Shown: positions 7,660 through 16,920 of the stretch, piece by piece
Position numbering within the stretch: the first letter of the stretch is position 1
How the letters are laid out: every line of letters begins with the position of its first letter
Origin: Eubacteriaceae bacterium
Lineage (GTDB): Bacteria; Bacillota; Clostridia; Lachnospirales; Lachnospiraceae
Assembly (NCBI GenBank): GCA_910574915.1
Contig: CAJTCR010000014.1
Span: 37,483-101,482, forward strand
Direction of reading: 5' to 3'
DNA length: 64,000 nt
The notes under the pieces: model-generated
Databases searched by the model: none
Told to the model about the DNA's origin: nothing
What the model saw: only the letters and a program-made list of their open reading frames with translations
Position numbers and translations under genes: made by a program

Positions 7660-8001
7660 TCAGGCTGCTGCAAAAACAGTCTGCACCAATGCCATATACA
7701 GTACCGTTCCCACGCCGATACTCAAAAGATTATTCCTTTTCCATACGTGCAGCACAACGACGGCAAGCACAGAAACCAGCTCCGGCACGCCAAACGGAAA
7801 CTGCACGATACTGACTGCCTTTAAACAGTACACCACCAGCATCCCAATTACCGCAGGCGGCAGCACTCTTCCCAGATACTGCACCGTAGGCGGAATCTCT
7901 TTTCCCGGCGGAAAAAATAAAAACGGGATCAATCTTGTAAAAAATATCGTAATGCCGACAACCAGAATCACAACGATCGATTCCCACACACTAATGGGCA
8001 T
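7660..8001 (-). CDS. azlD: AzlD-family branched-chain amino acid transport subunit
   Basis: This is a 113-residue membrane protein with four hydrophobic segments and the family landmark FFTRLIPFLFFP near the N-terminus. AzlD works with AzlC as a two-component exporter of branched-chain or other amino acids. Its start codon overlaps the end of azlC by 11 bases, showing translational coupling; AAGGGGG precedes the ATG. Confidence 0.9.
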   Translation of the reverse strand: MPISVWESIVVILVVGITIFFTRLIPFLFFPPGKEIPPTVQYLGRVLPPAVIGMLVVYCLKAVSIVQFPFGVPELVSVLAVVVLHVWKRNNLLSIGVGTVLYMALVQTVFAAA

Positions 8002-8704
8002 ATTTTTTCTCCCCCTTCCGGTACGCCAAAAGCAGCGTCATAATGCAGATCATCGACGGCAGGATAAAATTGCCGCTCCCAAACAAAAGCAGGCAAAGCA
8101 GCGTGCAGCCAAGCCCTATGTATGCCGGAATATGGCTGCCTGACGTCAGCCACTGTTCTACAAAAATAACGACAAACAACGCCGTCATCGCAAAATCAAT
8201 TCCCGTCGCATCAAACGGCACCGCCGAACCGACCGCCGCGCCAAGCACCGAACCCAGGATCCAGTAGCTTTGATCCAACGCGGCAAGGCAGAGCAAAAAC
8301 TTTGTCTCATCGACCCCCTGCGGTACTTTTGTCAGGCAAAGCAGCGAATACGTCTCATCCGTCAGCGAAAAAATCATATACCACCGTTTGCTGCCCATCT
8401 TTTGAAACCGCTCCAGCATAGACAGTCCATAAAAAATATGGCGGATATTGACCATAAATTCCAAAAATACGATATGGAGCAGGCTGATTCCCGGTACAAA
8501 AAAATTAACCGCCAAATACTGGCCGCTGCCTGCATAATCGAGCAGGCTCATAAATCCTGCCCATATAAAATTGTAACCTTTTTCCTGAAACATCACGCCA
8601 AAAGCAAACCCAATAAACAAATACCCGGTCAAAACCGGTATCGTATATGGAAATGCTTCTTTCAAAGCCGCAGCGTATCCGTTTCGTTTTCCACTCTTTT
8701 TCAT
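7991..8704 (-). CDS. azlC: AzlC-family branched-chain amino acid exporter
   Basis: A 237-residue inner membrane protein of the AzlC/YgaZ family. The N-terminal AFPYTIPVLTGYLFIGFAFG and the SLTDETYSLL stretch are family signatures. It forms the export channel with AzlD. I prefer the ATG at 8704 to the upstream TTG because GGTGA sits six bases before it. It is the first gene of the azlC-azlD-lysA operon; the substrate could be a branched-chain amino acid or, given lysA, another amino acid. Confidence 0.9.
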   Translation of the reverse strand: MKKSGKRNGYAAALKEAFPYTIPVLTGYLFIGFAFGVMFQEKGYNFIWAGFMSLLDYAGSGQYLAVNFFVPGISLLHIVFLEFMVNIRHIFYGLSMLERFQKMGSKRWYMIFSLTDETYSLLCLTKVPQGVDETKFLLCLAALDQSYWILGSVLGAAVGSAVPFDATGIDFAMTALFVVIFVEQWLTSGSHIPAYIGLGCTLLCLLLFGSGNFILPSMICIMTLLLAYRKGEKKYAH

Positions 8705-8786
8705 CAAAATTCACCAAAAACTACTCTACAACAAAACCTGCGGAAAATCAAGTATTTTCCCGCAAATCCTGTATAAATCAACTGTC

Positions 8787-9878
8787 TTATCTGCCTGCCC
8801 CGCTGTAAGCAAACAGCCGCAGCCAGGCATCTCGATGCTTATGATATATGTTTTTAAAAAGCGCAGACAAACCATATACAACAAACGCCGTAGCTACCGA
8901 CAATCCTACATATTTCGGAAACATCTGCGCATACGAATCGTCTGGAAACATCTTTCTGATCCGCCCGCTCCAGGCATGATGCGACAAAAACAGCGAAAAG
9001 CTGAATTTGCCAAGCCAATACGAAACCGGATGGTCATAAATAAACGCAAGCAGCCCCTGGTGGCTAAAGCTGATCGTCACAGACACTGCAAACAGCAGCA
9101 AAATCACAAACTGCATTCGGGAAGTCCCATGCCCGTACGTCCAGTAAAGCGCAAATAAATATCCGCCTGTTTCCGCCGCAGACAACAGCGCCCGCGCAAA
9201 ACGGGTAAGCTGCACCTGCTTTAGCTTCTGGCAGGCAATATAGCAAATGCATCCGATACAAAGCACCGCCATCGCACGCAAAAATCCCCGGAAGCAAAGC
9301 CCCATCCAGTCCGTATTGCCGCGCAGCGTTTTAGACGCCGTATACAAATAGCCTGTAATGCCGACAGCAAGCAGCGGAGCAGTCAAATATAAAAATTGCT
9401 CCCTGTTTTTATAAAAAAACGGCAGCAGCACCGCCATCGCGCACAGCATCGCCGAAATATACCACGTCGCGCCGTTCGCATTGTAATCGTTAAACCCTGC
9501 CATCCTTAAAAACAGCAGCTCCCAGATGCACAGTACGCCATGCTTTGCAATCTTTGCAAGCGGCTGCAATCCGCCTGCCGTATGCTTAATCAGAAAAGAA
9601 ACTGCCCACGCCACATAATATTCCGGGCACATGCTCTTTATTTTATGGAACAAAAACTGCCAGGTGCTCTTCCATACAGGCTGTTTCATGGCGTCCTCTT
9701 TTTGCTTCATCAGCTTTGCCGCCATCAAAAATCCAGATACAAGAAAGAAAAACTCCACCATATTTGCGCCGTCTACAAAAATATACGTTTCGTCCCCGGC
9801 AAAATAAAGCGAATGAAAGCACAAAATCACAACGGAAAATACAAATTTCCAAAAATCAATGGCACCGTTCCGCTTCAT
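8787..9878 (-). CDS. Acyltransferase 3 family membrane protein
   Basis: A 363-residue protein with about ten hydrophobic segments. It opens with the acyltransferase-3 signature: RNGAIDFWKFVFSVVILCFH, then VEFFFLVSGFLM, where the FFxxSGF motif is diagnostic. The family O-acetylates or otherwise acylates surface sugars and peptidoglycan. GGAGGAGG precedes the ATG. It lies in a minus-strand run with a VanZ-like gene upstream, which points to a cell-envelope role. The acceptor cannot be deduced. Confidence 0.85.
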   Translation of the reverse strand: MKRNGAIDFWKFVFSVVILCFHSLYFAGDETYIFVDGANMVEFFFLVSGFLMAAKLMKQKEDAMKQPVWKSTWQFLFHKIKSMCPEYYVAWAVSFLIKHTAGGLQPLAKIAKHGVLCIWELLFLRMAGFNDYNANGATWYISAMLCAMAVLLPFFYKNREQFLYLTAPLLAVGITGYLYTASKTLRGNTDWMGLCFRGFLRAMAVLCIGCICYIACQKLKQVQLTRFARALLSAAETGGYLFALYWTYGHGTSRMQFVILLLFAVSVTISFSHQGLLAFIYDHPVSYWLGKFSFSLFLSHHAWSGRIRKMFPDDSYAQMFPKYVGLSVATAFVVYGLSALFKNIYHKHRDAWLRLFAYSGAGR

Positions 9879-9899
9879 GTCGCCTCCTCCTTTCCTGTC

Positions 9900-10391
9900 T
9901 TACTGCCTGCGCGTTTTGCGGTTTACCCAGTATACAAAGAAAAACAAAGCTGCAAACGTCCCAATGACTACCCCGCTGCTGTCAATCAGCATGTCCATAA
10001 GCTCACAGCTTCTGCCAGGAACAAACAGTTGGTGCAGTTCATCGGAAACCGCATATAACGACCCCAGAATAATTGGAATGCCGATCATCCTGCTGCGCTT
10101 TTTCTCCCTGTCCGCATAGCTTCCGGCAAGCAAAAACCCAAGTACTGCATACTCCGTAGCGTGTGCTATCTTACGGATCGGATGGTCTACCATATCCGCA
10201 AAAGAAATCTGCATATTGGAATCCATATCTGCAAAGCTCGGTACGACCAGCCGCCCGAACAAAATCCCAATCGACATGCTGTCCTGTGTAGACAGATCCG
10301 CATTTCTCGCAGAAAAAGCAAAAATCACGCACATCCAGCACACTGCTAAGATCAGGCACACTTTCTTTCTTCCTTTTTCCGTTTTTTTCAT
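9900..10391 (-). CDS. VanZ-like family protein
   Basis: A 163-residue protein with four hydrophobic segments and the VanZ core: RKIAHATEYAVLGFLL and YAVSDELHQLFVPGR. VanZ of Enterococcus gives low-level teicoplanin resistance by an unclear mechanism; chromosomal VanZ-like proteins in Firmicutes are common and mostly uncharacterised. It ends 21 bases before the acyltransferase start, so the two are probably co-transcribed. Confidence 0.85.
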   Translation of the reverse strand: MKKTEKGRKKVCLILAVCWMCVIFAFSARNADLSTQDSMSIGILFGRLVVPSFADMDSNMQISFADMVDHPIRKIAHATEYAVLGFLLAGSYADREKKRSRMIGIPIILGSLYAVSDELHQLFVPGRSCELMDMLIDSSGVVIGTFAALFFFVYWVNRKTRRQ

Positions 10392-10477
10392 ATTTGCTAC
10401 CTCTTATATCGCGCCGTTTTGCATACCATATTTTAGTATTGCCCTGTTTTCGCATTTTTCAATCAAATCTTTTTACA

Positions 10478-11650
10478 TTACTGCCCGTCTTTTAAATACA
10501 GCAGCTTTAACAGGATCGGCGTCAGGATCGAAGATACAATAATCAGCAAAATTACCGATGTAAAATATACCGGCGTCAGCAGCCCCGCAGACAGCCCCTT
10601 TTGCGATACAATTAACGCTACCTCTCCCCTGGTCATCATGCCTACCCCGATCTTTAACGAATCCAGCCGGTTAAACCTGCAACAGCGTGCCATCAGGCTG
10701 CACCCGATAATCTTGGAAATAAGCCCTGTCAGCACAAACGCCACGGAAAAAATCAAAATTCCCATGCTCACACTGTCTACATTTGTTTTTAAGCCGATAC
10801 TCGCGAAAAAGACCGGGCCAAACAGCATATACGAATTTGTGTCCATCTTTTCCGCTATGTACTCCGAATCCCTAATCGAGCAAAGGATAATGCCTGCCAC
10901 ATATGCGCCTGTAATATCCGCTATGCCGAAATATTTTTCTGCCACATATGCCATTGCAAGGCAAAACGCCAGTCCCGCGATTGGAATACGCCTTGTATGC
11001 GGATACTTTGTATCAACCATTTTAAATATCCGGTAGCTGATCATCCCGACTACGATCGCAAACAGGAAAAACAATACCGTATTCATCAAGACCGCTACAG
11101 GATCTGACGCAGGGTTTTTAAATCCGATCACAAACGTAAGCACGATAATGCCAATGACATCGTCGATAATCGCTGCGCTTAAGATCGTCGTTCCGACCTT
11201 TCCTTTTAATTTTCCCATCTCTTTGAGCGATTCCACCGTAATGCTTACCGAGGTAGCCGTAAGGATCGTACCGACAAACACCGCCTTATAAAACGCTTCC
11301 GATCCCCAAGGCGCTACCCCGTAAAACGCCATATATAAAAGCGCGCCGCACAGTAACGGAATAAATACGCCTGCACAGGCGATCAGCGCCGCAATCGGGC
11401 CCGTTTTTAAAAGGTCTTTTAAATCCGTCTCAAGCCCCGCGGAAAACATAAGCAAAATCACGCCGATCTCCGCCATCTGCACAAGAAAATCCGACTGGTT
11501 TACCCATCCCAAAATACTAGGCCCAATCAAAAGCCCCGCAACAATCTCTCCAACTACCTGCGGCGCCCTGCACTTTCTTGCCGCGATCCCGCACAGCTTT
11601 GCAGCAACGATAATAATCGCCAGGTCTTTAAATACCAAATAGGATTCCAT
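10478..11650 (-). CDS. Kef-type cation:proton antiporter (CPA2)
   Basis: A 390-residue membrane protein with about 12 hydrophobic segments and the Na_H_Exchanger (CPA2) fold. The N-terminal RAPQVVGEIVAGLLIGPSIL is typical of the family, and AAIIDDVIGIIVL carries the paired acidic residues expected at the ion site. There is no C-terminal RCK/TrkA-N domain, so it is a channel core alone. It would exchange Na+ or K+ for H+. GAGGTAG precedes the ATG. It is divergent from blaI. Confidence 0.85.
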   Translation of the reverse strand: MESYLVFKDLAIIIVAAKLCGIAARKCRAPQVVGEIVAGLLIGPSILGWVNQSDFLVQMAEIGVILLMFSAGLETDLKDLLKTGPIAALIACAGVFIPLLCGALLYMAFYGVAPWGSEAFYKAVFVGTILTATSVSITVESLKEMGKLKGKVGTTILSAAIIDDVIGIIVLTFVIGFKNPASDPVAVLMNTVLFFLFAIVVGMISYRIFKMVDTKYPHTRRIPIAGLAFCLAMAYVAEKYFGIADITGAYVAGIILCSIRDSEYIAEKMDTNSYMLFGPVFFASIGLKTNVDSVSMGILIFSVAFVLTGLISKIIGCSLMARCCRFNRLDSLKIGVGMMTRGEVALIVSQKGLSAGLLTPVYFTSVILLIIVSSILTPILLKLLYLKDGQ

Positions 11651-11738
11651 TTTTCTACCTCTTTCATAAACATTTATTTTCTAAACTCCGTACGATATTT
11701 TATATCTGCGCACATTTTTTGTCAATAGAAGATCACAC

Positions 11739-11786
11739 TTGACACAGCCGCATTGTGCATTTATAATAAGTTTATTACATATGTAA
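11739..11786 (+). promoter_or_regulatory. blaI-blaR1 promoter with BlaI-type operator
   Basis: TTGACA (11739-11744), 17 bp, TATAAT (11762-11767). The palindrome TTACATATGTAA (11775-11786) starts at the expected transcription start and matches the TACA/TGTA dyad bound by BlaI/MecI repressors. BlaI would therefore block its own operon until BlaR1 is activated. Confidence 0.82.
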
Positions 11787-11805
11787 GACTAGGAAGGAGC
11801 CGCCT

Positions 11806-12192
11806 ATGAAAGCACTGCCAAAAATCTCAGAAGCAGAATATGAAGTTATGAAAATCGTATGGAACTATGCGCCGATCAGCACAAACGAGATCACAGAACA
11901 TTTAACGCGCACGACGGACTGGAGTCCAAAGACAATCCAGACCTTAATCAAGCGCCTTGTAAACAAAGGGGTGCTTACCTATGAAAAGCGCAGCCGCGTA
12001 TTTGTCTACACGCCTCTTTTTGAGCAAAACGAATATATCAGACAGGAAAGCCGTTCCTTTTTAGACCGTTTCTATAATGGTAATTTTACTTCGATGCTGA
12101 CCGCCTTTTTGGACAGCGGCAGGTTATCCGATACCGAAATCCATACGCTGCGCGCCCTTTTATCCAAAGATCCGAAAAAAGGAGACCGTTAA
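11806..12192 (+). CDS. blaI: BlaI/MecI-family penicillinase repressor
   Basis: A 128-residue winged-helix repressor: PKISEAEYEVMKIVWNYAPI, then DWSPKTIQTLIKRLVNKGVL (recognition helix and wing), then a C-terminal dimerisation helix. BlaI represses beta-lactam resistance genes and is removed by proteolysis when BlaR1 senses drug. A BlaI operator overlaps its own promoter, and blaR1 follows one base after the stop. The classic Asn-Phe cleavage site appears as AF in this copy. Confidence 0.9.
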   Translation: MKALPKISEAEYEVMKIVWNYAPISTNEITEHLTRTTDWSPKTIQTLIKRLVNKGVLTYEKRSRVFVYTPLFEQNEYIRQESRSFLDRFYNGNFTSMLTAFLDSGRLSDTEIHTLRALLSKDPKKGDR

Positions 12193-12193
12193 A

Positions 12194-13969
12194 ATGGCAG
12201 ATTTTATGATTTCATTTTTGATCTCTAATCTATGGATCGGTATCATGACCGCGATGCTTCTTGCCGTACAGAAAATCTTTCGCCGCTGTTTCACAAACCG
12301 TACAAAATACCATCTTTGGTTTTTGCTGCTTGGCTTTTGTATCGTGCCGCTGCTACCGCTTCCAGCCATGCAACTACCGCTATTAAAGCCTGCGGCGGTT
12401 TTTCAAGGCACAGCGCCCAATGCCGCTGCCGCGCGTCCTGAAGGCGCCGCTGACTGGCTGCGTGACTTTAGCATTACGATCAGCAAACGGTCACCTCTTG
12501 GAATGTGGAAGCTACTTTTTTTGCTGTGGGTAACGGGGATGGCTGTTATGACAGCCCGTGTACTACGTCATACACTGCGTTTTTATCAGATCCGCCAATC
12601 TGCGCTTCCGCTGCAAAATGCTGCCCTGCGCAGTGTTTATCAGTGCTGTCTTAAGGAAATGCACATGCAAAAGCAGGTTCCTGTCTACAGCACTGCGTAT
12701 TTAAGCTCGCCTGTAATTGCCGGGCTTTTCAGACAACGCATTTATCTGCCGATTTCGGTTATATCCAATTTTTCCAAACAGCAGGTACGCTATATGCTTT
12801 TGCATGAACTGGCACACTACCAGCACAAAGATACGCTTGTGCAAGTGCCGATGAAGCTTATACGGATCGCCTACTGGTTCCATCCGCTCGTCCTGTATGC
12901 CCTGTCTGAGATGCAGACAGACCGGGAAACCGCCTGTGATGCCTGCGTATTAGAGCTGCTTTGTGAAGAGGACTATAAAGATTATGGAAATACACTGCTT
13001 GACCTGGCACAAAACGCATCTATGCCTGTGTTTCCTTTTGCCGCCGGAATCAGCGGAACTATGATACAGCTAAAAAAACGTGTGCTAAATATCGTGGCAT
13101 TCCACCGCCCGACCAAAAGACAGCGCATCCAAAGCAGGCTCGCCTTCCTTTTAACAGCCGTAATGCTCTCCGGCTTTCTGCCGCTTTTGTCCACACATGC
13201 TGCTGCGGGCAGCCGCTATAATTTTAAAGAAGCAGGCAGACAGGTGCGCACGGTTGACCTGTCCAAACAATTCGACGGCTACAGCGGCAGCTTTGTACTG
13301 TACGATACGGCTGACCGCACCTGGCAGATCTATCAAAAGGACGCGGCGCTGACACGCATAGCCCCGGCTTCCACTTATAAAATCTACAGTGCCCTGCTTG
13401 CGCTGGAAACCGGAGCGATCACGCCCTGGCAGTCTACCATCCGCTGGAACGGACAGACTTACGGCTTTGCGTCCTGGAACGCAGACCAGGATCTTACATC
13501 TGCCCTTAAAAACTCCGTAAACTGGTATTTTCAGGCGCTGGACGCGCGTATCGGTATGCCAAAGATCCAAAACCATATTCGCCGGATCGGGTATGGCAAC
13601 CAATGTACCAGCCGAGATACCAGCTATTACTGGGCAGACGGCACTTTAAAAATTTCTCCCGTCGAGCAGGTGGAGCTGCTGCAAAAATTTTATTACAATT
13701 CGTTTGGTTTTGCGCCGGAGCATATCAATGCCGTCAAACAGGCGATCCGGCTGGAATCTGGCCACAGCGGCACGCTCTATGGAAAAACCGGCACGCTCGG
13801 ATACGAAGATGGCAGTATATCCAGCTGGCTGATCGGCTTTGTGGAAACAGGCAGCCGCACCTGCTTTTTTGCCACAAACATTCAAAACGACGGCAGTGCA
13901 AACGGGCAGACAGCAGCACAGATTACGCTAAATATCCTTTCAGAGATGCACATTTGGAACAATGCCTAA
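12194..13969 (+). CDS. blaR1: BlaR1/MecR1-type beta-lactam sensor-transducer
   Basis: A 591-residue protein. The N-terminal half holds four transmembrane segments and an M56 zinc metallopeptidase with HELAHYQHKD (His at about residue 204) and the downstream ETACD. After a transmembrane segment near 320, the C-terminal half is a class D beta-lactamase-like penicillin-binding sensor with STYK (Ser about 393), YGN and KTG (Lys about 531). Beta-lactam acylation of the serine outside the cell triggers the cytoplasmic protease and loss of BlaI. AAAGGAG precedes the ATG. Its stop overlaps the stop of the opposing PBP gene by four bases with no terminator between. Confidence 0.93.
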   Translation: MADFMISFLISNLWIGIMTAMLLAVQKIFRRCFTNRTKYHLWFLLLGFCIVPLLPLPAMQLPLLKPAAVFQGTAPNAAAARPEGAADWLRDFSITISKRSPLGMWKLLFLLWVTGMAVMTARVLRHTLRFYQIRQSALPLQNAALRSVYQCCLKEMHMQKQVPVYSTAYLSSPVIAGLFRQRIYLPISVISNFSKQQVRYMLLHELAHYQHKDTLVQVPMKLIRIAYWFHPLVLYALSEMQTDRETACDACVLELLCEEDYKDYGNTLLDLAQNASMPVFPFAAGISGTMIQLKKRVLNIVAFHRPTKRQRIQSRLAFLLTAVMLSGFLPLLSTHAAAGSRYNFKEAGRQVRTVDLSKQFDGYSGSFVLYDTADRTWQIYQKDAALTRIAPASTYKIYSALLALETGAITPWQSTIRWNGQTYGFASWNADQDLTSALKNSVNWYFQALDARIGMPKIQNHIRRIGYGNQCTSRDTSYYWADGTLKISPVEQVELLQKFYYNSFGFAPEHINAVKQAIRLESGHSGTLYGKTGTLGYEDGSISSWLIGFVETGSRTCFFATNIQNDGSANGQTAAQITLNILSEMHIWNNA

Positions 13970-16092
13970 AACCATTGATCCAGTACCTTTTTCACTTTCT
14001 GCACCACGTAGCCGCTTCCCCCGCGCCCTTTTACATCTTCTGTCATGCTTACCATTAAAAGCGGGCGAGCGGCATCCTGTTGTGCTGTAAATACCGCCAT
14101 CCACCCAAGCTCTGTCCCGGTCGTATCCTCTTTGGACGCCTTGATCTCTGCTGTCCCGGTCTTGCCGGCAAGCACCAGGTCTTCCCGATGCAGCGCATAG
14201 CCTGTCCCATCCGGGTTATTTACTACCTGGATCAGCCCTTCAAGCACCCGGTTTGCCGTCTCTTTTGAAAATGCATCCGTGATCCATGCTTTTGGCGGCT
14301 GCTCCTGCTTTCCAGTCAGGCGCGGCATTAAAATTATTCCATCATTATAAAATGCAGAATAAATACAGGCAAGATGCAGCGGGTTTATTAATATTTGTCC
14401 CTGTCCATAGCCGCTGTCTGCCAACTGGATCTCTGTCTGAATATGCTCTTCATTGGAAAACTGCGCTGTTGCCATTGTGATTTCAAACGGCATTTTATTC
14501 GTAAATCCTAATGTTATTAACGAATTTTCCAACTGCTTTGCTCCGATTTTAAGGGCTGTTTTTGCAAAATAAATATTGTCCGACCAGATCAGCGCGTTGT
14601 CCATCACAACCGGTGCATAGTCATGCAGCGTCGTCACATGGTACGCACCCCAGGACGCGTCTTTCTGCCAGCTCAATCCTTCCGAGCCAAAGTCTTCCTC
14701 CGGGTTTAACGTGCCCGTTTCCAGCCCAATCGCCGCGATCACTGGCTTAAATGTAGACCCAGGGCTCCATACCTGCCGAAAGCGGTTATACAGTGGTTTC
14801 TTTTCATCCTCATTTAAGATTTTCCACTGTTCTTGTGACATTCCCATAATAAAATCGTTGTTATCAAACGCAGGCGTACTGACCAGGGCAAGCACTTCCC
14901 CTGTCCCAGGATCGATCGCAGCGGTACAGCTCTGATCGTCCTGAAACTGCTCATAAAGGCTGACTTGCAGCTTCGCATCGATCGTCAGCGTAAGATCTGT
15001 CCCATGCTGCGCGTCCTTTTTTGCCAGTTGTGCGATCTCCCTGTTGTCTTGATTGGTCACATAGATCCTGCACCCGTTGTTTCCTTTTAATTGCTTTTCA
15101 AACAAGCCCTCCATACCGGTTCTGCCGATCACGCTGTTTGCCGTATACCCTTCTCCTTCATGCTCTTTTAAATCCTCCGCCGTCACATTCTGGACATAGC
15201 CGACCAAATGCGCTGCCGCCTCTTTGTATGGATATTCACGTATTTCCGTCTCACCGATCATAATACCGGGTATGTTAAGCAGATTTTCCTGCCGTTCTTT
15301 TTCCTTTACCATCTCTGCCTTAGGCTCCAACGACAGCAGTTCGATCTCCTTTACGCTTGGAAGTGTCCGAAGCGGTACAAAAGAATCCTCCTTTACCCAG
15401 CCCGCATCCAGCTTTTTTTCGACCGCTTCCTGCTCCATCTCAAGCAGCTTCGCAATCTTGGCAAGATCTGCCGTTTGATCTTGCAGCTTTCCCGGCACAA
15501 TGCCGACCAATGCCGCCGTACCCAAGCCGGCAAGCACCCTGCCGTTTCTGTCCAGGATCTCTCCCCGTTCTGCTTCTAACACAGCTACACGCACCTTATC
15601 GGTTTTGCGAAGCTGCGGAAAGATCAGCGCATCCGTCCACGACAGCTTATATGTATCTTCTGTTTTCTGAAAATACGCTTCATTTTCAAAGCAGATTTCG
15701 CCCGCTGCTGTATCGAACGCGGTTTCATAACAAACAATTTCATTTTCTTTGTCGTAACGGACATTTGTGATACGCATATTCTGCATTTCGATACCTTCAT
15801 AGATCGCAGAATTTCTGTTTATAAAATCTTCTTTTGCTATATTTCCAGATGCTTCGATATCCAGCATGGCATACATTGCTTCGTAATCTTTGGCTGCTAC
15901 GCAGTCCATATAGGCAAGCAAACAGTCTGCTGGATTTTCCTGGCGTTTTTGGATTTTGTCTGGCTTTGTAGCTTTGTGCAGGTGTAATAGCAGAAGCAGG
16001 ATGCTGAATAGCGCTGCTCCGATCAGCAGGATGCTTGCTAGGAGCAGGTGTTTTGTTTTGGTGTTTTTTATTGTGTGGTTGTTTTTCTTCAT
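13966..16092 (-). CDS. Class B penicillin-binding protein with MecA-like N-terminal domain
   Basis: A 708-residue transpeptidase with one N-terminal membrane anchor (LLLASILLIGAALFSILLLL). Residues 55-160 form an NTF2-like MecA_N domain (ADCLLAYMDCVAAKDYEAMY), followed by a PBP dimer domain and a transpeptidase domain with STFK (Ser about 446), SDN (about 504) and KTGT (about 644). This is the architecture of S. aureus PBP2a and enterococcal PBP5, enzymes with low beta-lactam affinity. Convergence with blaI-blaR1 suggests it is the resistance target of that system, although no BlaI operator is visible at its own start. No clear RBS precedes the ATG at 16092, and a composite repeat begins about 40 bases upstream. 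Confidence 0.9.
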   Translation of the reverse strand: MKKNNHTIKNTKTKHLLLASILLIGAALFSILLLLLHLHKATKPDKIQKRQENPADCLLAYMDCVAAKDYEAMYAMLDIEASGNIAKEDFINRNSAIYEGIEMQNMRITNVRYDKENEIVCYETAFDTAAGEICFENEAYFQKTEDTYKLSWTDALIFPQLRKTDKVRVAVLEAERGEILDRNGRVLAGLGTAALVGIVPGKLQDQTADLAKIAKLLEMEQEAVEKKLDAGWVKEDSFVPLRTLPSVKEIELLSLEPKAEMVKEKERQENLLNIPGIMIGETEIREYPYKEAAAHLVGYVQNVTAEDLKEHEGEGYTANSVIGRTGMEGLFEKQLKGNNGCRIYVTNQDNREIAQLAKKDAQHGTDLTLTIDAKLQVSLYEQFQDDQSCTAAIDPGTGEVLALVSTPAFDNNDFIMGMSQEQWKILNEDEKKPLYNRFRQVWSPGSTFKPVIAAIGLETGTLNPEEDFGSEGLSWQKDASWGAYHVTTLHDYAPVVMDNALIWSDNIYFAKTALKIGAKQLENSLITLGFTNKMPFEITMATAQFSNEEHIQTEIQLADSGYGQGQILINPLHLACIYSAFYNDGIILMPRLTGKQEQPPKAWITDAFSKETANRVLEGLIQVVNNPDGTGYALHREDLVLAGKTGTAEIKASKEDTTGTELGWMAVFTAQQDAARPLLMVSMTEDVKGRGGSGYVVQKVKKVLDQWF

Positions 16093-16134
16093 ATGGATTT
16101 TGTGTCAGGTTTTGGTGCTATTGGGAATATGATT

Positions 16135-16838
16135 GAATTGCTTTGGTAAATTTTTACAGGGAGGGACGCCAGAAGAGCGGATGGGCACCCCCTGGCGGCG
16201 TCCGTTCCAGAATGCTAAGAAGCTCTAAGTATCCTGCTGGTACGCTGTGGCTGTGGACGGTCGCGGCACCTAGTTCGCTGCCTGCTGGCAGCTAAAGGTG
16301 CCGCTTGGCTGCGCCCCTGGTTGCCCCGCAGAATACTAAGGGCTTCTAAGCATTCTTCCAAAGCCGCCGCCAGGGGGTGCCCATTCGCTCTCCCGGCTGT
16401 TCTTCGTAAATGTTACGAAAACAAGCTTGATATGGTTTGTTTTGTTCGCTCTGGCTGTTCTTTGTAAATGTTACGAAAACAAGCTCGATGCATATGCTCC
16501 AGCGGATACTTCAAATTTATTTACCTGCTACAAGCAGAATCAGCTATATCAAATAATAAAATCCCGATTATTTTATATAAAAAAGCTATTTAAAACAGCA
16601 TTTAAAAACGCTAAGCAAACAAAATGACTACACATTGAAATACAACTCCAGTTTCTTTCATACAAAACAATCAATATCGAACTTATTTAAGCAGCATTTA
16701 CGAAAAACAGCCGGGAACGGGAATGGGCAAGCCCTGGCGGCGGCTTTGGAAGAATGTTAAGAAGGCTTAGGGCTTCTTAACATTCTGGAACGGACGCCGC
16801 CAGGGCTTGCCCATCCCCGCTCCCAGCGTCCCTTCCTG
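16135..16838. repeat. Composite palindrome element 2 (units R3 and R4)
   Basis: R3 (16163-16406) and the short unit R4 (16708-16832) face each other, with outer GGGACGCC / GGCGTCCC-type ends and inner CGGCTGTTCTTCG ends. R3 arms pair through ATGGGCACCCCC and its complement. R4 lacks the usual middle and folds directly through AGAATGTTAAGAAG and its inverted copy. The left outer terminus GAATTGCTTTGGTAAATTTT begins at 16135, about 40 bases from the PBP start codon. The inner flank of R3 is partly duplicated in tandem with a 58-bp period (near 16395 and 16453). Nothing else is visible in the gap from 16093 to 16920. Confidence 0.9.
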
Positions 16839-16920
16839 AAAAAAGCAGCACCTATTCAAATTACAAACTATTCCTCTATAGCACTCCCCCTTCTCCTTTC
16901 CTCTTTTCTTAAATATTACA

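Noticed and set aside
8270..8776. 168-residue plus-strand open frame across azlC
   Set aside because: It is antisense to a clear membrane-protein gene, with basic residues typical of reverse-frame translation.
16427..16627. 66-residue open frame between R3 and R4
   Set aside because: It begins in the repeated inner flank and has no RBS or homology that I can recognise.
16135..16838. Insertion sequence with transposase
   Set aside because: No transposase motif or ORF above noise lies in any composite; only non-coding inverted repeats are present.
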